Positions 1-6,879 of a stretch of DNA of 10,513 nucleotides are shown here, in pieces (position 1 is the first letter of the stretch; each line of letters opens with the position of its first letter). The DNA is from Saprospiraceae bacterium. Its GTDB lineage: Bacteria > Bacteroidota > Bacteroidia > Chitinophagales > Saprospiraceae. A program made the translations under genes and the position numbers. The notes beneath the pieces were generated by a model. That model was given only the letters and a program-made list of their open reading frames with translations. It was not told where the DNA came from and searched no databases. The DNA lies in NCBI GenBank assembly GCA_020630355.1, contig JAHDBO010000052.1, positions 1-10,513 of the forward strand. Direction: 5' to 3'.

Positions 1-2
1 AT

Positions 3-80
3 GGCGACAACATCCAAGAACGAGCTGCTACTGAACGTGTCATCCATATCGGAAGAGATGAAGTTGGTTTATTGAGTTGA
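3..80 (+). CDS. C-terminal end of an unidentified protein (5'-truncated by the window edge)
   Basis: Reading from base 3 there are 25 open codons ending in TGA at 78-80. The peptide is charged and ordinary in composition, with ERVIHIGRDEVGLLS at its end. Frame 2 stops early, at about base 33. Frame 1 is also open to a TGA at 73-75 and begins with an ATG at base 1, but its peptide looks less protein-like. I chose frame 3 on composition alone. The family is not recognised, and the rest of the gene lies upstream of the window. Confidence 0.45.
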   Translation, partial: GDNIQERAATERVIHIGRDEVGLLS

Positions 81-102
81 TGCTTTCGTTACCGTACAAC
101 AT

Positions 103-149
103 GCTTTAGCTTGTTGACAATACCAACGTTGTTATGCGCAAGCTAAAGC
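103..149. repeat. Imperfect inverted repeat / stem-loop between genes
   Basis: GCTTTAGCTTG at 103-113 is the exact reverse complement of CAAGCTAAAGC at 139-149, giving an 11-bp stem with a 25-base loop. A small GTTG/CAAC pairing (113-116 with 124-127) lies inside. Nearby bases are partly symmetric too (GTA at 95-97 against TAC at 151-153). No T-run follows, so a classical intrinsic terminator is unlikely. It lies between the upstream partial gene and the acetyltransferase, where dispersed REP-like elements are often found. No second copy was seen in this window. Confidence 0.5.
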
Positions 150-184
150 TTACGCTACTTTAATTCAACTGATAAATTTGAATC

Positions 185-694
185 ATGCTAGTATTCCCCA
201 AATTATATACCAAACGATTGGCTTTGACTCAGATTGCAGTGGAGCATCTTGCTGACTTGGAGAGACTCGCCAACAATCCAAAAATCGCAGCACAAATTGT
301 CAACATCCCACATCCTTACACCAGCATCAACGCTTCTATGAGGCTAGGCTATGTTGCCAAAGGTTTCAAGGAAAAAACTCGCTTTTGTTTTGCGATTATA
401 CGAAAAGAAGACCATCGATTTATAGGCGAAATCAGCTTGCATTTAGTTCAGCCCAAAGAACAAATTGCAGAGTTGGGTTATTGGATTGGCGAAGCTTATT
501 GGAACAATGGCTATATCAGTGAAGCGATTGCTCCCGTGGTAGATTTTGGCTTGAACCAAGCGAACTACCAAACGATTTATGCTACTTGTAAAGTGAGTAA
601 TTTGGCTTCGCAACGAGTGTTAGAAAAAAATGGATTCTCAGTCAAGTCACAAAATCCTCAACAACTTATTTTTACGATTACAAAACAGGAATAG
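185..694 (+). CDS. GNAT family N-acetyltransferase (RimJ/RimL-like, Acetyltransf_3 type)
   Basis: A 169-residue cytoplasmic enzyme expected to transfer an acetyl group from acetyl-CoA to an amine; the substrate is unknown. The N-terminus (FPKLYTKRLALT, residues 4-15) matches the usual 'L-T-x-RL-x-L' opening of this subfamily, which supports the ATG at 185. The acetyl-CoA-binding core is visible as AELGYWIGEAYW (95-106), followed by NNGYISEA (107-114) in place of the usual G-x-G-Y-A-T-E-A loop. The closing motif N139-x2-S142 with VLEKNGF (145-151) is the standard C-terminal GNAT signature. Length is typical and there is no signal peptide or membrane segment. The gene is co-directional with the DUF2851 gene, 64 bases upstream of it, but no functional link is evident. 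Ribosomal-protein acetylation, antibiotic modification and small-molecule acetylation cannot be told apart from sequence. Confidence 0.9.
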   Translation: MLVFPKLYTKRLALTQIAVEHLADLERLANNPKIAAQIVNIPHPYTSINASMRLGYVAKGFKEKTRFCFAIIRKEDHRFIGEISLHLVQPKEQIAELGYWIGEAYWNNGYISEAIAPVVDFGLNQANYQTIYATCKVSNLASQRVLEKNGFSVKSQNPQQLIFTITKQE

Positions 695-728
695 TCATCT
701 AATTTTATGGAAAAAAAGACTTTTTGCA

Positions 729-740
729 CTCTTATAAGAG
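729..740. promoter_or_regulatory. Perfect 12-bp palindrome upstream of the DUF2851 gene
   Basis: CTCTTATAAGAG is a perfect palindrome ending 18 bases before the ATG at 759. It could be an operator or overlap a promoter, but a chance occurrence in AT-rich DNA is quite possible. No matching site was found elsewhere in the window. Confidence 0.25.
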
Positions 741-758
741 AACCTTCCAAAGAACATC

Positions 759-2030
759 ATGCAAGAAGCTTTTCTACAATATTTATGGCGTTTGAAGAAA
801 TTTGATTGTCAAGCGCTCCAAACCACCTCTAAAGAAACCCTCTCTATATTAGATTTCGGGGAGTACAATACCAATGCCGGACCTGATTTTTTGAATGGGA
901 AAATACGGGTAGGTGATACGATTTGGGCAGGGCACATCGAGTTGCACACCAAGTCCTCCGAATGGTTCAAGCACCAACACCAACACGACACTGCTTATGA
1001 CAATGTGGTGCTACACGTCGTTTACGAAGAGGACGAGGCAGTGAAAAATAAGGACGGAAGCACGATTCCCTGCCTTGAACTGCGCCAACGTATCCCTAAA
1101 CATTCCTACCAAAACTACCTCAAATTATTGCACACTGAAGACTGGGTTTCTTGTGCAAAATCCATTGAAGCAGTCCCTGTTTTCACCAAAAACTTATGGC
1201 TGGATAGGCTCGTGGCAGAACGATTGGAGCAAAAAAGCAAGCCTATTTTACATTATTTGAAAGCACATAAAATGGACTGGGAACGCACCGCCCTCCAGTT
1301 CATCAGTCGGGGGTTCGGTCTCAAAATCAATACGGAAGCTTTCGGTATCCTAGCAGATAAAATAGAAATTCAAACCATCGCCAAACATCGCTCCAATCCA
1401 TTTCAATTAGAAGCCTTATTATTCGGTCAAGCAGGATTATTGGAAAAAGATTTCAAAGAAGCACAGCCCATCCGACTTCAAAAAGAATATCGTTTTTTAC
1501 AAAAAAAACATCAACTTCAAGCTGCTGCCCCTAGTATTTGGAAATTCATGCGCCTACGTCCTGCCAGCTTCCCGACTATCCGAATCGCCCAGCTAGCTAG
1601 TTTTTTGGCACAAACCCCCCATTTATTCAGTTCCATTTTGGATATTCAAAACTTTAGGGATGCCTGTGATTTTTATCAAAAAATAGAGGTATCCGACTAC
1701 TGGAAAAATCATTACATTTTTGATAAAATCGCCAAACCAAGTCCTAAAAAACTAGGAAAAAACTTCATCCAATTGCAGGTCATCAATGTAATTGTGCCTT
1801 TGGTTTTCCTTTACGGAAAATGGAAAAACGAGTTGAAGCTCCAAGAAAAAGCATTGGACTTATTGGAGTCTTTACCAGCAGAAAAAAACAAGGTCATCAG
1901 CAACTGGAAAGCCCTAGGGATGAAAGCGGACTCTGCTTACCAAAGCCAAGCATTGCTACAACTGAAGAAGCACTATTGCGATAGAAAAAAATGCTTGGAT
2001 TGTTCCATCGGTTGCGCTATCCTGCGCTAA
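759..2030 (+). CDS. DUF2851 family protein
   Basis: A 423-residue soluble protein of unknown function. The N-terminus (MQEAFLQYLW...) and the block NAGPDFLNGKI (39-49), WAGHIELH (56-63), H72, H76, then YDNVVLHVVY (80-89) are what I recognise as the DUF2851 hallmark; the start at 759 fits the family. The spacing D43-x17-E61-x-H63 resembles the catalytic layout of PD-(D/E)XK nucleases with His in place of Lys. This is my inference, not an established assignment. The middle (about 140-400) is mostly helical and rich in Leu, Lys and Gln. The extreme C-terminus has four cysteines (C407, C412, C415, C419; C-x4-C-x2-C-x3-C), which suggests a zinc or iron-sulfur site. There is no signal peptide. Its stop overlaps the convergent exonuclease III gene by four bases. 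Family call is confident; function is unknown. Confidence 0.85.
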   Translation: MQEAFLQYLWRLKKFDCQALQTTSKETLSILDFGEYNTNAGPDFLNGKIRVGDTIWAGHIELHTKSSEWFKHQHQHDTAYDNVVLHVVYEEDEAVKNKDGSTIPCLELRQRIPKHSYQNYLKLLHTEDWVSCAKSIEAVPVFTKNLWLDRLVAERLEQKSKPILHYLKAHKMDWERTALQFISRGFGLKINTEAFGILADKIEIQTIAKHRSNPFQLEALLFGQAGLLEKDFKEAQPIRLQKEYRFLQKKHQLQAAAPSIWKFMRLRPASFPTIRIAQLASFLAQTPHLFSSILDIQNFRDACDFYQKIEVSDYWKNHYIFDKIAKPSPKKLGKNFIQLQVINVIVPLVFLYGKWKNELKLQEKALDLLESLPAEKNKVISNWKALGMKADSAYQSQALLQLKKHYCDRKKCLDCSIGCAILR

Positions 2031-2803
2031 TCCTTCCCGATTTTGATATAAACGGGACAATGGTCAGAGTGCACCGCTTCGTTGATTTGGTAAGCCTCTT
2101 GTAATTCATCTTTGAGCGAGTCCGAAACAGATTGATAGTCAATCCGCCAGCCTTTGTTTTTTGCCCGTGCTCCTGCTCGGTACGACCACCATGAATATTG
2201 CTCAAAATCAGGGTTTAAAGACCGAAACGCATCCGTAAAGCCTGAGGCAAACCATTGTGTCATCCACTCCCGTTCTTCGGGCAAGAAACCAGAAGTTTTC
2301 TTATTGCTCTTTGGATTATGAATATCCATTTCGGTATGAGCGATATTGTAATCTCCTACAATAATCAAGTTGGGACGTTCTTTTTTCAAATCTGCTACCC
2401 AATCAAAAAAATCTGCTAGGAACTCCATTTTGAAGGCTTGACGTTCCTCCCCGCTCGTCCCCGAAGGAAAGTAGCAATTGAGCAGCGTCCAATCTCCAAA
2501 ATCCGTTCTAAGTATGCGACCTTCTTGGTCATATTTTTCAATACCACAACCTAACACCACCTTATCTGGCGCCATTTTACTCATCGTCGCCACGCCACTA
2601 TAGCCTTTTTTCTGGGCAGCGTGCCAATTGATATGGTAGCCTTGTGCCTTAAATCCATCCAAATCCACCTGCTCTGGCATCGCCTTAACCTCCTGAAAAC
2701 AAAGTACATCATAAGCACCTTGTTCTACCCAATTTTCTAAACCTTTTTTCTGGGCGGCTCGAATACCATTGATATTGTAGGAAATGATTGTTGTATTCTT
2801 CAT
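2027..2803 (-). CDS. xth: Exodeoxyribonuclease III (AP endonuclease, ExoA/Xth family)
   Basis: A 258-residue cytoplasmic Mg-dependent enzyme of the endonuclease/exonuclease/phosphatase fold. The family cuts DNA at abasic sites and digests 3' ends during base excision repair. I start it at the ATG at 2803, giving MKNTTIISYNINGIR. An ATG 11 codons upstream (2836) would add MAVGFLNYLKS, which the family lacks. The expected catalytic residues are present: N10 (YNINGIR), E38 (CFQEVK), Y111 (NCYFPSG), D151 and N153 (GDYNIAH), D223 (WRIDY) and D247-H248 (SDHCPV). Length is normal. The SWWSYRAGARAKNKGWRIDY stretch is the variant I associate with Bacteroidota homologues. It is divergent from the DUF5686 gene (84 bases between starts) and convergent with the DUF2851 gene, sharing CTAA at 2027-2030. 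The symbol follows the family; locus names vary (xth, exoA). Confidence 0.93.
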   Translation of the reverse strand: MKNTTIISYNINGIRAAQKKGLENWVEQGAYDVLCFQEVKAMPEQVDLDGFKAQGYHINWHAAQKKGYSGVATMSKMAPDKVVLGCGIEKYDQEGRILRTDFGDWTLLNCYFPSGTSGEERQAFKMEFLADFFDWVADLKKERPNLIIVGDYNIAHTEMDIHNPKSNKKTSGFLPEEREWMTQWFASGFTDAFRSLNPDFEQYSWWSYRAGARAKNKGWRIDYQSVSDSLKDELQEAYQINEAVHSDHCPVYIKIGKD

Positions 2804-2887
2804 AGATTTGAGGTAATTTAGAAACCCGACCGCCAAATTAAGTTTTTTAAACCTTTCTTGGACATTACAGGTAAAACTATATAATTA

Positions 2888-5407
2888 ATGATGATATATC
2901 GCTGCTTGTTCAGTATTGTACTAATTTTTCAAGCCTTTCTTCTTTTTGGGCAAAAAACCACTGTGACGGGTCGGGTAACAGATGGTGACACCAAAGAAGG
3001 AATTCCCTTCTGTAATGTCTACTTTAAGGATACTTCGATTGGAGTTTCTACGGATGTCGATGGCTACTTCAGCCTAAGTACCGAGACAGCAAATGATAGC
3101 CTTACGGTTTCTGCAATTGGCTATGCCCTTGTTTCTAAGGTCATTAAAAAAGGGGTGGAACAAGAAATCAATTTCATCCTAGGCGCATCTGATTTGACCT
3201 TGACGGAAGTGGTGGTCTACGCTGGGGAAAACCCGGCCAATCAGATTGTGCGGGATATTATTAGAAATAAAAAAACAAACCGTGCGGAGAATCTTGATGC
3301 TTTTCAAGCAGAGGAATACTCCAAAGTAGAATTAGACCTTGACAACATAGACCCCAAACTGAAAGACAGCAAACTCTTCAAACCCTTTGCTTTTATTTTT
3401 GAAAATATAGATAGTACGAGTGACGAAAAACCTTTCTTACCTGCCTATATCACCGAAACGGTCTCTGATGTATTCCATGTAAAAGGTGAACGGGAAATGA
3501 AAACGATCCCCAAAGCACAGCGTACTTCAGGCGTAGATAATAAAACAGTAGTCGATTTCATAGGGAGTATGCACGAAGAATATAATGTATATGACAATTG
3601 GATAGAGGTATTAAATAAGCCCTTTGCGAGTCCTTTCTCTGATTTGGGTTTACATTATTATGAATATTACATCATTGATTCCGCTTATGTCTCTGGTAAG
3701 CTTTGCCAAAAGCTGAAATTCAAACCCAAGCGCAAACAAGAGAACACCTTTTATGGAACTTTTTGGGTAGTGGATAGTCTCTGGGCGGTGCAGCGCGTCG
3801 ATATGCGTATCAGCCCTGATGTGAACATCAATTTGGTCAGCAGGGTGATTATCTATCAAGAATTTGGGGAAGAACAAGGAAAATATTGGTTGCCCAAAAG
3901 GCAAAAAACAGTACTAGACTTTCAAGCGGTCAAAAACTCCCCTGGACTTATTGGTCGCAAGACTGTCTCATTCAAAAATTACCGAATAAATGAAGATAAA
4001 ATTACCCAATTTTATAAAGAAAAAGACCCTGAAGACTACTGGCAAAAAGACTTAGAGAAAGCGGATGATTTTTGGTCGGAAGCCCGGCACGAAAAGTTGA
4101 GCGATAATGAAAAAATGATTTATAAAATGGTGGACAGCATCAAGAATGTCCCCATTTACAAGACCTATGTTCAGACCATTCAAATCATTCTGACAGGGCT
4201 GATAGAAGTAGGTCCTGTTGAAATTGGATCTCTTTTTTCTGCATATAGCAGCAATCGGATAGAAGGCAGCCGTTTCCGACTGGGCGTTTGGACGAGCAAT
4301 CAGTTTAGTAAAAAAATTAGGTTTGGAGGATTTCTAGCCTATGGCATCAATGATGAGCGATGGAAATACGGGGGAGACTTCCAATGGAACATCAGTAAAT
4401 ATCCTCGTATCACCTTGGAAGGTTCTTATCGAAATGACATAACTTTCAGTCACTCTAGTAGCGAAGACTTGACGGAAGGCAATCTTTTTTCTGGTTTTTA
4501 TCGTCGCCCTGTTTATCAGAAACTAAGTTTTGCGGAAGAGGCAAAACTGGCTTATGAGCGATATTGGAAGAAAGGTTGGTCGAACCGTTTGACGGTACTA
4601 CACCGCAAACTTACGCCTTACAGCAATGTAGATTCAGAGGGAAATGGGTTCAACTATAAATTCCTGCCCAATCCCGATGTCACTTCTCAGTTTGACACTG
4701 ATTTGGCAACGACGGAAATCATCTTCAAAGTCAAATACGCTTACAAAGAGCGCTTCTTGGATGGAGCATTCAATCGAGTCAGTGCTGGTTCTGATTATCC
4801 CATCGCTGCACTACAATACACCGCTGGCATCAAAGACCTCCTAGGAGGAGACTATCAATATCACAAACTCACCTTGAGTGTCAAACACTGGTTCAATATA
4901 GAGCCAATTGGTTGGAGCCGCTACAATTTTAAGGTAGGAAAAACTTTTGGTCGGGTTCCATTTCTACTCGCTGAGGTCCCTACTGGCAACGAGGGTTACT
5001 TCTACAATCCCAATGCCTTCAATGGTATGAACCGCTATGAGTTTGCGATGGATACTTATGCCTCCCTGATGTACACCCATCATTTTGATGGCTTTATTTT
5101 GAATAAAATCCCTCTAATCCGAAAATTAAAATGGAGAACAGTTGCCGCTTTCCGAGCCACTTGGGGAACGATGACCAGTGAGAATCTAGAAGCCAATCAA
5201 CTCAACCTCTTTGACCCTAGCTTAGATGGTCGAGTAACTTACACGGGATTTCGTGTACCCGAAGCATATCCTTACATGGAAGCAGGTGTAGGCATTGAAA
5301 ATATTTTCAAATTGATTCGGGTTGATGCCCTTTGGAGGCTCAATTATTTGGACAATCCCGATGCTGACCGCTTTACTTTTAGGCTTGGTCTGGATTTTTA
5401 TTTTTAG
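2888..5407 (+). CDS. DUF5686 outer-membrane protein with N-terminal carboxypeptidase-regulatory-like domain
   Basis: An 839-residue outer-membrane protein of unknown role. Residues 1-21 form a Sec signal peptide (RCLFSIVLIFQAFLLFG), probably cut just before Q22. Residues about 24-108 are a CarboxypepD_reg-like beta-sandwich (VTGRVTDGDTKEGIPFCNV, then GVSTDVDGYF), the module that also begins SusC-type TonB transporters. From about 110 comes the DUF5686 region, opening with ENPANQIVRDIIRNK (114-128) and continuing through FYGTFWVVDSLW. The last ~400 residues show alternating polar/aromatic strands and end in RLGLDFYF, a terminal aromatic typical of BAM-assembled beta-barrels. I see no TonB plug, so it is not a SusC-like receptor. 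Two adjacent ATGs (2888 and 2891) make the start ambiguous by one codon. The FKBP lipoprotein gene follows after 136 bases. Domain assignment is firm; function is not known. Confidence 0.88.
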   Translation: MMIYRCLFSIVLIFQAFLLFGQKTTVTGRVTDGDTKEGIPFCNVYFKDTSIGVSTDVDGYFSLSTETANDSLTVSAIGYALVSKVIKKGVEQEINFILGASDLTLTEVVVYAGENPANQIVRDIIRNKKTNRAENLDAFQAEEYSKVELDLDNIDPKLKDSKLFKPFAFIFENIDSTSDEKPFLPAYITETVSDVFHVKGEREMKTIPKAQRTSGVDNKTVVDFIGSMHEEYNVYDNWIEVLNKPFASPFSDLGLHYYEYYIIDSAYVSGKLCQKLKFKPKRKQENTFYGTFWVVDSLWAVQRVDMRISPDVNINLVSRVIIYQEFGEEQGKYWLPKRQKTVLDFQAVKNSPGLIGRKTVSFKNYRINEDKITQFYKEKDPEDYWQKDLEKADDFWSEARHEKLSDNEKMIYKMVDSIKNVPIYKTYVQTIQIILTGLIEVGPVEIGSLFSAYSSNRIEGSRFRLGVWTSNQFSKKIRFGGFLAYGINDERWKYGGDFQWNISKYPRITLEGSYRNDITFSHSSSEDLTEGNLFSGFYRRPVYQKLSFAEEAKLAYERYWKKGWSNRLTVLHRKLTPYSNVDSEGNGFNYKFLPNPDVTSQFDTDLATTEIIFKVKYAYKERFLDGAFNRVSAGSDYPIAALQYTAGIKDLLGGDYQYHKLTLSVKHWFNIEPIGWSRYNFKVGKTFGRVPFLLAEVPTGNEGYFYNPNAFNGMNRYEFAMDTYASLMYTHHFDGFILNKIPLIRKLKWRTVAAFRATWGTMTSENLEANQLNLFDPSLDGRVTYTGFRVPEAYPYMEAGVGIENIFKLIRVDALWRLNYLDNPDADRFTFRLGLDFYF

Positions 5408-5447
5408 GAAAATCGATCTACTGTAAAAGGTGGACATTCAAACTAAT

Positions 5448-5468
5448 TTCTAAAATCTGATTTTAGAA
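5448..5468. repeat. Short AT-rich inverted repeat between the DUF5686 and FKBP genes
   Basis: TTCTAAAAT (5448-5456) and ATTTTAGAA (5460-5468) form perfect 9-bp arms around CTG. It lies 41 bases after the DUF5686 stop. The stem is weak and no T-run follows, so it is a poor terminator; it could be a regulator-binding site upstream of the FKBP gene or a chance dyad. Confidence 0.35.
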
Positions 5469-5543
5469 CAAAATCTACTCTAAGTATTTGATTATTGTTT
5501 ATTTTCGCATCAAATTTCACAATAAATATATAATCAATTGAAA

Positions 5544-6269
5544 ATGAAAAAAACAATCATACTATTTGTGGTCGTCGCTCTATTCGCTTCTTGTAAAAAC
5601 AACGGCTCAGGTGGTTCTGGCAAATCACTTCCACTATCTACGAAAGCAGATACCTTATCTTATATTATTGGGATGCAAACTGGTCTTCCTATTAATATTT
5701 TGAAACAAGGAGAAAGCGAAGTAAAAATCAATCTTGATATTGTAAATAATGGTTTGGCGGAAGCAGCTAACGATAATTCAAGAATCACAGAAGATGAAGC
5801 TAGGCAGTACATGCAAGAACTGAGCATGGAATTTAGAAAAGCACAACAGAAGAAAACAGAAGCAGAATCAAGTAAAAACCTAGAAAAGGCAGAAGCTTTC
5901 TTAGCGGAAAACAAAGCAAAAGAAGGTGTGACCACAACAGAATCAGGACTACAACACGAAATCATCACTGAAGGGACTGGCGCATCTCCAAAGGAGACAG
6001 ATAAAGTAAAAGTACACTACCGTGGTACATTATCAGACGGCACCGAGTTTGACAGTTCTTACAAGAGGGGCGAGCCGATTGAATTCAACTTAAAGGGAGT
6101 TATTAAAGGTTGGACAGAAGGGCTACAATTGATGAAAGTTGGTGGAAAATCAAAATTATATATCCACCCAGATCTAGGCTATGGCAAAAGAGGAACACCA
6201 GACATTCCTGCTAGTTCTGCTCTAGTTTTTGAAGTAGAGTTGCTTGATATTGTAACACCAACAGAATAA
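5544..6269 (+). CDS. FKBP-type peptidyl-prolyl cis-trans isomerase, lipoprotein (FkpA/Mip-like)
   Basis: A 241-residue exported isomerase that should catalyse proline cis-trans isomerisation during folding of envelope proteins. I start it at ATG 5544 rather than the in-frame TTG at 5538, because MKKTIILFVVVALFASC gives a standard lipoprotein signal with lipidated C17. The following KNNGSGGSG linker lacks the acidic motif associated with surface-exposed Bacteroidota lipoproteins, so a periplasm-facing location is likely (inference). Residues about 33-128 resemble the helical FKBP_N dimerisation domain, rich in Glu, Lys and Ala. The FKBP domain spans about 134-236 and keeps the full pocket: Y159, F169, D170, F181, V186-I187, W190, Y213 and F229, equivalent to FKBP12 Y26, F36, D37, F46, V55-I56, W59, Y82 and F99. 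It is probably catalytically active. A strong terminator follows 22 bases after the stop. Confidence 0.95.
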   Translation: MKKTIILFVVVALFASCKNNGSGGSGKSLPLSTKADTLSYIIGMQTGLPINILKQGESEVKINLDIVNNGLAEAANDNSRITEDEARQYMQELSMEFRKAQQKKTEAESSKNLEKAEAFLAENKAKEGVTTTESGLQHEIITEGTGASPKETDKVKVHYRGTLSDGTEFDSSYKRGEPIEFNLKGVIKGWTEGLQLMKVGGKSKLYIHPDLGYGKRGTPDIPASSALVFEVELLDIVTPTE

Positions 6270-6291
6270 AATATTTCTTCTGATTACTTCC

Positions 6292-6327
6292 AAAAAGCGT
6301 GTTGATATAAATATCAACACGCTTTTT
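6292..6327 (+). terminator. Strong rho-independent terminator after the FKBP gene, possibly bidirectional
   Basis: AAAAAGCGTGTTGATAT (6292-6308) and ATATCAACACGCTTTTT (6311-6327) are perfectly complementary 17-base arms. The GC-containing core GCGTGTTGAT is flanked by an A-run upstream and a T-run downstream (6323-6329). It ends transcription of the FKBP gene and, because of the A-run, could also stop minus-strand transcripts. It separates the FKBP gene from the small exported-protein gene downstream. Confidence 0.9.
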
Positions 6328-6350
6328 TTCGTTTAAAAAAACTCTTTTCA

Positions 6351-6392
6351 AAAACTTAAAATCACTGTCTATTTGTAAATTAAAACTTAAAA
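6351..6392. repeat. Two 11-bp direct repeats upstream of the lipocalin-like gene
   Basis: AAAACTTAAAA occurs at 6351-6361 and again at 6382-6392, a 31-base period close to three helical turns. They lie 68-109 bases before the start at 6460 and just after the terminator, in the only place where a promoter for that gene could be. Regulator-binding half-sites are possible, but the low complexity of the sequence makes chance plausible. Confidence 0.25.
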
Positions 6393-6459
6393 ACACCGCC
6401 CCGAATAGCCCCTTTAGTGTTTTACCCCGTAATTGGAAGTATCACCAAAACAGAAAATT

Positions 6460-6879
6460 ATGACAGCTTTAAAATCAGTTTTATTACCTGTGGTTATTTT
6501 TACTTTCAATATAATCCCTCAAGAATCCAATCAAATCCAGCATTTACTAGGAAGTTGGATTTTCGAATCTTATGGAGAAGAAACCCGTATTTATCAAAAA
6601 ACAAGTCAAATTCCTCCTGATAAAGGCGCTTATACATTCCTCAAAGACGGTAGTTTGATTGTACGCCAGAATGTAGGCTGGTGTGGAACACCGCCCATCA
6701 CTTATGGCAACTACGAAGGAACGTGGAAAATGACCTCAGATTCTACCCTAATTATAAAATACCCTTTTTGGGGAGGCACTACACAGCAGCAACTCCAAAT
6801 CACAAGTTTAGACGAACATCAACTAGCCTTCAAAACGATTAGTAGAAAAACCATTCGCCCAGATGAGGCAGAACATTAA
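6460..6879 (+). CDS. Small exported lipocalin-like protein of unknown function
   Basis: A 139-residue protein. I start it at ATG 6460 rather than the in-frame TTG at 6433, because MTALKSVLLPVVIFTFNIIPQ then forms a Sec-type signal peptide, probably cut near residue 20-22. The mature part is about 118 residues with features of small lipocalin-like beta-barrels: LLGSW (29-33), the strand-turn YTFLKDGSLIV (58-68), EGTWKM (86-91), then STLIIKYPF and LQITSLDEHQLAFKT. That pattern (G-x-W, 'F-x-x-D-G', G-x-W, alternating strands) is typical of lipocalin-like Bacteroidota secreted proteins, but no specific family can be assigned. A single cysteine (C75) lies in WCGTPP and is not positioned as a lipobox. 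The gene stands alone between a strong terminator and the convergent hydroxylase gene, whose stop it overlaps by four bases. Ligand and role are unknown. Confidence 0.75.
   Translation: MTALKSVLLPVVIFTFNIIPQESNQIQHLLGSWIFESYGEETRIYQKTSQIPPDKGAYTFLKDGSLIVRQNVGWCGTPPITYGNYEGTWKMTSDSTLIIKYPFWGGTTQQQLQITSLDEHQLAFKTISRKTIRPDEAEH

Noticed and set aside
2804..2836. Longer exonuclease III start at 2836 adding MAVGFLNYLKS
   Set aside because: Family members begin just before the I-S-Y-N-x-N-G-I-R motif; the extra 11 residues have no counterpart and would extend into the short divergent intergenic region.
2858..2885. TTGGAC and TATAAT with 16-base spacing, resembling a sigma-70 promoter
   Set aside because: Transcription would start at about 2892, inside the first codons of the DUF5686 gene, and Bacteroidota primary promoters use a different consensus (TTG / TAnnTTTG).
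5481..5507. Possible Bacteroidota promoter (TTG then TATTTTCG) upstream of the FKBP gene
   Set aside because: TATTTTCG differs from TAnnTTTG at one base, and the only TTG nearby is about 9 bases away instead of about 17-23, so the spacing is wrong.
5538..5543. In-frame TTG start of the FKBP gene two codons upstream
   Set aside because: The ATG at 5544 gives a standard lysine-rich lipoprotein signal peptide; the extra Met-Lys adds nothing.
5660..5968. 102-residue open frame on the minus strand within the FKBP gene
   Set aside because: It lies wholly inside a well-supported gene, is rich in Ser, Cys and Phe from reverse-complemented Lys/Glu/Ala codons, and shows no motif.
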